NCBI GenBank assembly: GCA_016711405.1 | Contig: JADJSZ010000066.1 | Span: 1 to 46,131, forward strand | DNA: 46,131 bases | DNA from: Candidatus Hadersleviella danica | GTDB taxonomy: Bacteria; Chloroflexota; Anaerolineae; Promineifilales; Promineifilaceae | Direction: 5' to 3' | Made by a program: the position numbers and the translations under genes | Shown: positions 1-8,800 of the stretch, one piece after another | How the letters are laid out: each line of letters starts with the position of its first letter | How positions within the stretch are numbered: the first letter of the stretch is position 1 | Notes under the pieces: model-generated | Seen by the model: the letters and a program-made list of their open reading frames with translations, nothing else | What the model was told of the DNA's origin: nothing | Database searches by the model: none

Positions 1-1995
1 CTCTGGCTACCCAAATCTCGCACGGCTCGCTCAAAAAGGTGAGGGCAGATTGAAGATTCGTGTACGCATCGGCCCATGAGGTTCCCGCGTTGCCGCCCGT
101 GGCGGCATGGTTGACATAAAGCAAACCTGAGGGAGGGCACACGGCCGTAGCCGTCTCATACGCCCCCAAATCAATCACCCCGTTTTGGATACGGCCGTGG
201 CCGTCGAGGTCAACGGCCGTGTTGTTCGCGCTGTTGTCCCCCGCATCAATGGCGGGCGAACCCGCCAACAAACGCACATTGCCGTTGGCATGGGGGGCAG
301 TGCTGGGGTTGGGGGTGTCTACAAAGAGCGGATCCGCATCGGCCAAGTTGTTGCCGCCATCGATGCCGCAACTGGCCACCCATGCTCCGCTGGGGTTGCA
401 CCCTTGCACGAGGGTGTGGGAAAAGGTGGCTGTGAAGGCGGCATCCGCATGGTAAATGGATGATTCGGCCGTGCCTATCCCACTGCTATCCTCATTGTTC
501 CACACAATGCTGTTTTGGATAGCTATATCAACAGCCCAATATCCCATGATTGATAGAAACTATTGTAAATAGGCCCCCCCCTTCTCACCAGCATAATTCC
601 TGCCAATGTTACATTGGTTAAGGCAGGTGTCAGAATACCCCCATAATCGACTATATTAAACATGGCTCCACCATTTTCACCCCACAATTCCCTACCAATG
701 TTACATTGGAGGCGGGATGTCTGCATCCCCCGCTACCAACTATACTCAATATAGCTCCACCATTGCGGCTGGCATGATTCCCAAAGAAGGAAACATTATT
801 GAGAATTGAGTTATGGTGTTGATTACCCCCGCTAGAATTAACCATAGCCCCCCCGTCTTGAGCGGAGTTGCCCATAAAAATGACATTCTCGAATAATGAT
901 TGATAAACACCATCGGGACTAAGCCCATCATTACTAATTTCATTATAAATAGCACCGCCGCTATACCCAGCTGTGTTGCTTAGAAAAGCAACGTTGGTTA
1001 AACGTGGTTGCTAATACCCCCAAAAAAACTCAAATTAAGCATTGCTCCCCCAAGCATATAAGCCGTATTTTTATGAAGACAACATCCGTTAAAACAGGGC
1101 GGCTTGTTCCACCATAATGACCACCGTTATACATGGCCCCAGCGACACCCCCTAAACTTGACCCATCCGTATATAAATCTGCTGAGTTTTCAGAAAAAGT
1201 GACATTAATTAGAATTGGGTTACTGATGCCATTTTCTTCACCTATATTGGAGAGAGCACCGACAAATTCTCCAGAATTTCTAACAAAGCGCACATTGCTC
1301 AAAACAGGGCTACTATTGCCATAGTTTGACCCTAGACTAAACATTGCTCCTCCATGAAATGCGCGATTACCCGAAAATGTAGTATTTGCAATAGGAGGGC
1401 ACTCACTTCCAAGACCAGTCGCATGACAATACAAACCTCCCCCTGCCGCACCAAAATCCTCTAAACCATTCGCATAACCCGCTGTGATGATAAAGCCATC
1501 TAGCACGGTTGTGGTGGTAATGGGTGTGCCTGTGGTGCCATCGGCCGTGACCACATGGTAACTGTTATCCCCCACAATGTGCCCCGTCGTAATCACCACC
1601 CCATGCGGGTCAGTCGTGTCATCCCCGCCAATATCGCCACTCAGAACGGTGGGGTTGGCCTCCCAATCCCGCTGGTCGCGGGCTGTTTCGCCGCCCGCAA
1701 AGCCGCCGTACATCGCTACGCCGGGAACCAGCCCAAACGTGTCGCTGACCGTTGCGCCGGGGGTGTACACCCCTGTGGCCACCCAAATCTCATCCTCGGC
1801 CGCCGCTTCCCCCAGCGCATCCTGCAAATCGGTATACGCATCAGCCCATGTCGTCCCATCATTGCCGCCCGTCGCGGCATGGTTGACATAAATAATGTGG
1901 CTGGTGGCCTGCACGGCCGTCTCCACCCCCAAAGCCCCCCACAACAAAGCCAGCAACACCGTGCTGGCGAAAAATGGCATCAAACGTTTGTTCAT
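1..1995 (-). pseudogene. Secreted right-handed beta-helix (Pmp-like / choice-of-anchor Q) protein, frameshifted, runs off left edge
   Basis: The start at 1995 encodes a signal peptide (MNKRLMPFFASTVLLALLWG) and then the unit YVNHAATGGNDGTTWADAY, followed by many NVTFSGN / GGAMYN repeats typical of chlamydial Pmp-like and choice-of-anchor Q parallel beta-helix proteins. The first frame stops at 1030. Coherent repeat-coding sequence continues in other frames (about 955-651, then 726-523, then about 524-1), so at least four frame changes lie near 1070, 1000, 693 and 580, several beside homopolymers. From 524 to 1 the frame is open to the window edge. It carries the helix-closing motif LLAGSPAIDAGDN and DLGAYE, then a second start unit YVNHAATGGNAGTSWADAY at about 120-65, so the full protein holds at least two helix modules. 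Likely an exported surface protein of unknown ligand. Pseudogene versus sequence error cannot be decided here. Confidence 0.75.
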
Positions 1996-2043
1996 GTCGT
2001 ACTCCTCTGGTAAATAGGTTTTTCACTGTCGTAATTTAGGGTA

Positions 2044-2110
2044 TGGGTATATTGGTATATTGGTGTATTGGTTTATTTAATACACCAATACACGAGTACA
2101 CCAGTACACC
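2044..2110. repeat. Octamer array, 4 + 4 inverted units (TTGGTNTA family)
   Basis: Four 8-bp units of the form TTGGTNTA (2044-2075), a 5-bp spacer, then four units of the inverse form TACACCAA (2081-2110). It lies upstream of the beta-helix gene. The same architecture recurs at 5724, 16241 and 33348. Confidence 0.8.
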
Positions 2111-2296
2111 TGCTTCAACTATCAATTGATGGCCGTTATGAGGATAAGAATCGGCCGAACCTCACCGCCTCTTAAGTCTCAGCGTAAGTTCCGCTAAGTA
2201 CTATCCCCCTACCAACACCTCATCTCCACCCCCCATTTCAGCCCCACTCCCCCCCATTTTAACGTAAGACCCCCTTTAGCACCGAGTAAAATAGGA

Positions 2297-2302
2297 TACA
2301 AT
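2297..2302 (+). promoter_or_regulatory. Possible -10 element (TACAAT) for the kinase leader
   Basis: TACAAT lies about 20 bp before the structured RNA at 2320-2427, with no convincing -35. If used, it would give a leader of roughly 160 nt before the kinase start at 2471. Weak call. The rest of 2111-2296 shows nothing recognisable. Confidence 0.3.
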
Positions 2303-2319
2303 AGCCCCGTTTGTTGCTG

Positions 2320-2427
2320 ATTGCCCTGAAAAAGGGTTTATTGCAAAAAGGCAAAAGGGCTAAAACGCAAATTAGCCGAGAGAAAAATTGCGTCATGCGC
2401 GTCTAGCGCCCCCTTTTGTCAGGCGAT
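2320..2427 (+). ncRNA. Candidate structured leader RNA / riboswitch-like element
   Basis: Nested complementarity is visible by eye. The outer stem pairs ATTGCCCTGA (2320-2329) with TCAGGCGAT (2419-2427). It is followed directly by a second stem, CAAAAGGG (2352-2359) with CCCTTTTG (2411-2418). Inside are a hairpin ACGCAAATT/AATTGCGT (2365-2373/2386-2393) and a small GCGC/GCGC hairpin (2397-2400/2406-2409). A competing stem GGCTAA/TTAGCC (2358-2363/2372-2377) excludes both the second stem and the first hairpin, as in a switch. It ends 43 nt before the ATG of the two-component protein. It does not match any riboswitch consensus I can recall. It could also be a fortuitous fold. Confidence 0.45.
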
Positions 2428-2470
2428 TCCTTGCTCATTGTTCCTTGTTCTTTGCTAATTGTTAATTGCC

Positions 2471-3931
2471 ATGAAATACCAAAGTCGGATCTTGGTCGTG
2501 GATGACCAAGCCCTTATGCGAGAACACATGCACCGCTTGCTCGCCCGTGAAGGGTACGAGTTATCTTTTGCCAGCAACGGCCGCGAAGCTCTCGAGTTGG
2601 TGGCGCAATTCTCACCCGATTTGGTCTTGCTCGATGTGCGGATGCCCGAGATGGACGGCTTTGAAGTCTGCCAGCGCATCCGCGAGAACGCCCTCACGGC
2701 CGATTTGCCCATCATCATGGTCACCGCTTTCGACGACCGCGATGCCCGCCTGCGCGGCATCGAAGCAGGCGCCGACGACTTCATCCCCAAACCCTACGAC
2801 AGCCTCGAACTCCGCGCCCGCGTCCGCACCATCACCCGGCTCAACCGCTATCGGCGCATGATGGGCGAGCGCACCAAATTCCACCTGCTGGCCGAACGCT
2901 CGGCCACGGGCTACCTCCTGCTCAACGACCACGACCATTGCCTCTACGCCAATCGGCAAGCCCGCCACTACCTTGGTTTGCCCCAAGAGGAAGCCCTCTC
3001 CCCCGAACTCTCCTTTACCGCCCACGCCCGGCTCACTTACCACCTCGAATCGAAAAAAGCATGGAACAGTTGGCCCGGCTGGGTTAAAAACAACACCCCC
3101 CGCTATCTGGTGCGCTCCGAAACGGAGGAACGGCCGGCTATGTGGCTTCTTGTGGACACCATAGATTATTTGCCCTCGGGCGACGAGATGGCGTGGGTGG
3201 TTAGCTTGCAAGATGTGACCGCCCAAATGACGGCGCGGCACGAAATGTGGAAATTCCAACGCGCCATCCAACATAAAATGCGCACCCCGCTGGTGGGTTT
3301 GGTCTCGGGCTTGCAATTTGTCTCCGAAAACTTGGCCGAGCTATCCAAAGAGGAGATTGGGGAGTTTGTCAACATGGCTTTGCGGGATGGGGAGCGCTTC
3401 CATAAATCAGTGGAGGATGTGCTGACCTATGTGAAAACGCCCGATTTGGCGCACCACGGTTTTGGCTTTCCGCTGGCTCAGTTGCGCGAATTGGGGGAGA
3501 ACATCGGCCGCCTGTTGGCCATCCCCCACCCCCTCCAATGGCACGGCCTCGAGCAAATCGGCGAAGAGACCATCGTTCTGTCGCGCCAATCGCTGGAGCT
3601 GATTTTGCTGGAGCTGATGGAAAACTCCAAGAAATTCCACCCCGAACACGACCCGCAAATCAGTTTTTATCTGAATCTGAATCGGCCGCACACGGCCGCC
3701 ATCCAAATCTGCGACAACGGCCGTACCCTCTCCCCCGAACAACTCGCCCAAGTTTGGTCGCCCTACTACCAAGCCGAGAAAAACTTTGTCGGTGAAGTGG
3801 CGGGTATGGGCTTAGGCTTGCCCACCGTCGCCTCGCTCGTGTGGAGCGTGGGCGGGCAATGCCGCGTGTATAATCTCACCAGCGCCGTGGGGGTGGGGGT
3901 GGAGTTGGTCTTGCCGTTGGCAGAGTTGTAG
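2471..3931 (+). CDS. Response regulator-PAS-histidine kinase fusion protein
   Basis: Cytosolic signalling protein of about 486 residues with no membrane segment. An N-terminal receiver domain (residues 1-125) has ILVVDD, the phospho-acceptor Asp55 in LLDVRMPEMDG and the conserved Lys in IPKPYD. A PAS-like segment follows (about 135-240). The HisKA region carries an H-box QHKMRTPL with His268. The ATPase domain has N-box ELMENSKKF, CDNGRTLSP and a G-rich GMGLGLPTV. The ATG at 2471 is chosen because an upstream in-frame TTG at 2459 has no better context and the receiver fold starts right after 2471. Such receiver-first kinases usually take phosphate from another kinase and integrate a PAS signal; the partner is not in this window. 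A possible regulatory RNA precedes it. Confidence 0.9.
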   Translation: MKYQSRILVVDDQALMREHMHRLLAREGYELSFASNGREALELVAQFSPDLVLLDVRMPEMDGFEVCQRIRENALTADLPIIMVTAFDDRDARLRGIEAGADDFIPKPYDSLELRARVRTITRLNRYRRMMGERTKFHLLAERSATGYLLLNDHDHCLYANRQARHYLGLPQEEALSPELSFTAHARLTYHLESKKAWNSWPGWVKNNTPRYLVRSETEERPAMWLLVDTIDYLPSGDEMAWVVSLQDVTAQMTARHEMWKFQRAIQHKMRTPLVGLVSGLQFVSENLAELSKEEIGEFVNMALRDGERFHKSVEDVLTYVKTPDLAHHGFGFPLAQLRELGENIGRLLAIPHPLQWHGLEQIGEETIVLSRQSLELILLELMENSKKFHPEHDPQISFYLNLNRPHTAAIQICDNGRTLSPEQLAQVWSPYYQAEKNFVGEVAGMGLGLPTVASLVWSVGGQCRVYNLTSAVGVGVELVLPLAEL

Positions 3932-4194
3932 GGAATGAGGAAGCCTCCTGAGGAATAACCATGCAAATTAGGTAGCTCACTCTCACATGCTACTTCTACG
4001 GCTCTTATTCCAGAATATGCTGAATCTAGGCACGGAGAGGGGGAATGGCTTCAACGGCCGTGTACCAAATGCTCGTCAAATCAATCCGCAAGCATTGAGG
4101 GCTGACCACATTCCTCATATAACACAATCAAATCCTGTCAAACCGTGGGAACACACCTATGTGTGGCATTCTCGGCCGAGGGCTGCCCCATAAA
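3932..4194. other. Intergenic region without a supported gene
   Basis: A 68-codon open frame (3987-4193) exists but has no ribosome site and no recognisable domain. Two CGGCCG sites and a small hairpin (CACAC..GTGTG near 4153) are the only structure I see. Confidence 0.5.
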
Positions 4195-4223
4195 TTTCCC
4201 ATTCCATTTGTGCCTATTATAAT
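4195..4223 (+). promoter_or_regulatory. Probable sigma70-type promoter of the TolB-like gene
   Basis: A perfect -10 TATAAT (4218-4223) is preceded at 17 bp by a weak -35 TTTCCC (4195-4200). A purine-rich ribosome site (AGGAAG) lies just before the ATG at 4296. Confidence 0.5.
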
Positions 4224-4295
4224 ACAAACTTGTTCCGCCCCTTTCGCAGAACACATGATCCCTCTTGATACAGGCGGAAGATAGGAAGAAAGACC

Positions 4296-5545
4296 ATGCG
4301 AATAAAACCAATTTTTATTTATTTAGGGATTGCTTTTGCCACTATATTGATAGCAAATTCCTTTTTTCAACAAAAGCACAGTTTATTTCTGATTTGGGAT
4401 ACTAGCAATGAAAGCTGTGATCTAACCATTATTCAGTTTCCCCAACAAAATAGATTGCATTATCGTTTTGATAGTACTTGCGATTATAGTATCGAAAACA
4501 TTGATGGGCATGATGAGTTACTGCGATTTGATTATCAGTTGGGTATTGTAGAGAGACTACAGATTGATGACACCACAATTTCTGTCAAGAAACGCATTTT
4601 ATTGCCAAATAGATTTACCGATATCCCACAACTTTCCAGAGATGGAACAAAAGTTTATTTTAGTTCTATCGTTGACAATGTGGAACAAATATATGTAACA
4701 GATGTAAATAAAGATGAAACAGAAATGCTATTGACACAATTTCAGGGTACTGTGACACAACCAAAGTTGTCTCCTGATAAAAGGTACCTCACCTATCTTC
4801 ACAACCCTGAAATACAAAATCGCTATGAATGTTTTCCTGTACCATCTAGTGCGTATACGTTGATTTACCCTGAATGTCTTGCCAACAGCCAACTTTACTT
4901 GATGGATTTAATCACTAATGAATCTGTGAATTTAACGACAATAGTTGCCCTCAAATGAGTTTAGCTTGTGACCCCATATGGTCAGAGAATAGTAGATTTT
5001 TGACTGTTAAGGGAAGTTGTTTTGATTTAGGTGGAGTTGCGATTATTGATGTGCCAACAATTATGAAGTAACTTATATACTAGATGCGCTTTCGGGGGAA
5101 GTTGGTTGTCAGATGACTATATTTTAATTTCTGTTGACAATGAAAATTATACGAGTCAACATGGTAGCTTTTAATGGCTTCCTATTCTGTTTCAGAGCAA
5201 AATTACAAGGCTTTGTCTCCTGAGTATTTACCTTTTACATCAAAATATCATGGAGATAGTTGTTTTGGCGGGTATACCTCCAACAATATTTATAATGCCT
5301 ATTGTTTGAAATCAAGCTCGTTAAATTTTGACGTTTATCAAATAGGTACAAATGGGTCTTTTTATTATGCTAAAACATCAGAGGGACTGTTAGCAACATA
5401 TCAAGAAATTAAAAACATGGAAGCAGTAGAAGTATTTGTTATATTGGTTAGTCAAAATGGAACAAAAGTATATGAACAAAAGGTATCACAATTACCTCAC
5501 GGTTATACCCATAAACCAAATTTTGGATGGCTTGATGAAAATTAG
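4296..5545 (+). pseudogene. TolB/PD40-like beta-propeller protein, frameshifted and AT-rich
   Basis: The first frame (4296-4958) starts with one hydrophobic N-terminal segment and contains WD40-like PD40 repeats: IPQLSRDGTKVYFSSIVDN and PKLSPDKRYLTYLHNPE. It stops at 4958, but the same kind of propeller text resumes in other frames: DPIWSENSRFLTVKGSCFD (about 4966-5020), SWLSDDYILISVDN (about 5102-5145) and a 123-residue frame at 5174-5545. Several frame changes are therefore needed to make one protein. Base composition is far more AT-rich than the flanks and no CGGCCG site occurs between about 4180 and 5600, which suggests foreign origin. Function unknown; TolB-like repeats usually mediate protein contacts at the cell envelope. 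Confidence 0.65.
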
Positions 5546-5641
5546 CAGTACTAACTGAGTGCGTGCGTATCCATATATGCTTTATAACCATCTTCCTCTG
5601 CAACGGCCGTCCCCATGCTGGAGTTTATGAGCCGAGTAACC

Positions 5642-5673
5642 AAAACGGCTGCAGGAACCCCTGCGGCCGTTTC
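5642..5673. terminator. Strong hairpin between convergent genes
   Basis: AAAACGGCTGCAGG pairs across AAC with CCCTGCGGCCGTTT, giving a long GC-rich stem with A-rich 5' and T-rich 3' ends. It lies between the + TolB-like remnant and the - receptor gene and can serve either strand. Confidence 0.6.
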
Positions 5674-5723
5674 TATTTATGACTACGAGACTGCCTCCCA
5701 TAAACCAACACTTCACAGTCATG

Positions 5724-5800
5724 TTGGTATATAGGTGTATTGGTGTCGTGGTGTATTCAATAGACCCCTACACTAATAAACCAATACACCTCTACACCCC
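5724..5800. repeat. Octamer inverted array (TTGGTNTA family)
   Basis: Left arm has four 8-bp units (5724-5755); the right arm has four to five inverse units (5761-5800). The stop codon of the receptor gene (5792-5794) lies inside the right arm, and its last residues GVGV are array-encoded. Confidence 0.8.
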
Positions 5801-8800
5801 CACTCCCGCAAGCTGTCGCCGTCGGCCGTCCTGATACAACTCCCCCAGCCCCTTATTCTGCGCCGTCCACAACCCCACCAGCCCCACCCGCAACTCATAC
5901 GCCACCACCCCCTCCGCCACCACTTGGCGCATAATCCCCCGCTCCACCAACCGTTGCAACGCCTCCAGCGCGGCCGGTGGCTCCACATACACGTTATACG
6001 CCTCCAAACTATTAATCAGCGTCGCGGGCTGGAACGCCCCCTCATTGTCGTGCAAATGGGCCACGGCCGTTAGCAACTGCTTCTCCGCCGCCGTAGATTG
6101 TTGCCACAAATAGGCAAAATGCACCTCGCCCAAGCGCAACATCTCCTTCAGCGCCACATCCACATCCGAAATGGTCACATAGCCCGTGCCCTGCTCATTG
6201 GCCCGGTTCACCAGCGCATAGCAGACCAACTGCAAAAAGTAAGGATGGCCGGCCGTCACCCGCAAAATTTTGTCCAAGGCCAAATCGTCATACACAATGT
6301 GCGGAGCCACAGGCTTGCAGATGAGGTCACGCGCGGCCGATTCCTCCAAATACTCCACCTGCTGGTACAGGGCAATGTTAAACAAAATAGACCAATAATC
6401 AGTGCCCATCTCCTCCAGCCGGTGCGTGCCCGCAAACACAAAATTGAGCCGCTGGCCATGTTGCATCAGGTGGCGCAAGAAGGGGAACAGCGTCGGCGGC
6501 AAAATGCCATCGTTCACCAAATTCTCAAACGCCTCAAACTCATCAAATACCAGCAACAGCCGCGCCTCGGCCGGCAACAAGGCGAACACGGCCGGCAAAA
6601 ATTCCCGCTGGAAAAATGACGAGGGATTTTCCCGCCACGCCGACATCGGCGGCACCACCACCTCATACTGGCGCGTCGCCAGCGCATCCGCAATAAACCA
6701 CGCCAAATCATACAAAAAGGCGGTCATGCCCTCGGCCACGCCAAACGATTGGCAATCCACATAAACGGGCAACAAATTGGGCGGCGCATACTCATCCAAG
6801 CGCAACAAAGCCGATGTTTTGCCCGTGCGCCGTTGCCCCACCAAAATCAGCACACTCGGTTGCTGGCTTTGCTGGCTCCGCTCCACATTGTGAATAATAA
6901 AGTTGAGCAGGCTCTGACGGCCGAAGAACAAATTGCTCGTCTTGCGCAACGGCGTGCCGGGCGAATAAGGGTTCACCAGCGGCGTAAATTCGCGCACAGG
7001 GGGCAAGATGTGGACCATGTCGGCAAACTCGAACTGGTGCGGCCGAAGTGTCGCATCCTCATAACTCACTTCAAAGACCAACCGAATTGCGTCCAAGCCT
7101 TGCGGCCGAATGGCCAGCGAGACCGTCCGTTGCCTGCCCCCCGCCAGCACAGGGATTGTCGTTTCCCCTGTGATAATCTCAAAAGCGGCAGGGTCTTCCA
7201 GCAAGCGCACGCGCACATTTTCGCCCGCCGCTCGGCCGCTGTTTTCCAGCTCAAGGGCAATGGCCACCTGTGCCGCTGGGATAACCCGCCGCGTTTTGAG
7301 CGTGGCCGAGAGCCATGCTCGCCCGCGCACATCTTCCACGGCCGCGCTGACCAATCCCCCCCAGCGAGCCAACAGGGCGAGGGCAATCGTGTTCTTAATG
7401 GCCATCGGCCGCTCCTCGAGCAACAGTTGTTGTTGGCGCAACAACACGGCCGCCTCCTGCAAATAGACCAGCCTGTCTTCGGCGCGTGCCACCCGGTTGC
7501 AATCGCGCAAACTGGTTAGGATGGGCAACAGCCCCTCAAACGCCTCGGCCGACAAACCGCCGCGTTCGAGGCTGTTGATGAGTTGCACGAGGCGCGGCCG
7601 TAACAGGGTCAGTTCCATGAGCGAGGGTGCTTCCAACAACTCAAGGGCTGTCTTGAACAGCCCCATCCACGCCCCCAGCCCCCACCAATTGCCCTGTTTT
7701 TCATGCACATCCTCGAGAACATCCAAGAAAATGTCTAGCCCCGTCGTGGGGCGGTCGGCCAGCAAATAGAGGCCATCGGCGAGGTTGATAATCCAGCCGT
7801 TGCGGTCGCGCCGGGCGCGGTTGGCCAAGTTCAGCAAAAAGTCGGGCGAGCCGAGTTGGCGGGCATATTCCGTTTCCAGCAAAATCAGGGTCTCACGCGG
7901 CCGAGTGCGCAACTGTTTGTAAAAGCTCCCCGTGCGCCAACCCGCCAATTGCACTTGCCGCGCCAGCAAAGCGGCCACCACCACCAAGGCACCCATCCCC
8001 AACACCAAACTGCGTTCGCCCCATGCGGCGGGCAAGTTGGGGGCGGGGCCACTGGCTGGCTCCACAGTGCCCGTGTAAATGCTATCGCTGTAGTCGAAGC
8101 GATAGCGCACGGGGAGGTTGGCTTGGGGCACGGGGATAGACCAAAAGAGGGTATCCGTGCCCCGCGTGGCCACCCGTTCGCCTTGGGGGAGCCATTCGTC
8201 GCTATCCGCTTCGTGCAAAAGCAGGTTCACGTTCACCGCGTCCCGCTCCACATCCAGCACGGTAATGCTGATGGTGTACCGATTTTCGCCCACGTCGGTT
8301 TGGGGGTTGAGGAGTAAAGGCGGCCGATTGGCTTGCGTGCTGAGCCGTTGCACCACGCCGTTATCGGTCACAACGGCTAGATGGGTTTGCTCGGGGGCCA
8401 CCAGCGGGGCGAGGTAAAAGATGCTACTGCCGAGGCTCAGGTCGGCCCATTGCCGGCCGTCGCTGTCGTAGAGTGCGACAAGGCCATCGGCCGTGCCCAC
8501 GCCCACATCGGGGCGCACGTCGCCATCCAAATCCCCCCAATGCAAATAACTGATGCGCCCCGGCAGTTCGCGCTCCCACAGCAGTTGGAGCGGGTTGGCC
8601 ACGGCCGTACTCAGCCGCACCACATGGGCATCGGCCGTGGCCACCAGCGCCGATTGCCCCGCCCCAATGGCCAGCGTGGGGATTTGCTCCAGCGTCGCCC
8701 GCCACTCGGGGCGCAACACGCCCTCAAGGGTCAGGCCGCGCAGTTGGCCATCTTGGGTAATGACCAGCATTTCGGCCGTGTTGCGCGGCGAACTCGGTTC

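Noticed and set aside
2320..2427. Identification of the leader as a cyclic di-GMP riboswitch
   Set aside because: Words such as ACGCAAA are reminiscent, but the stem order and conserved core of that class are not met.
3987..4193. 68-codon open frame between the kinase and the TolB-like remnant
   Set aside because: No ribosome site, no recognisable protein features.
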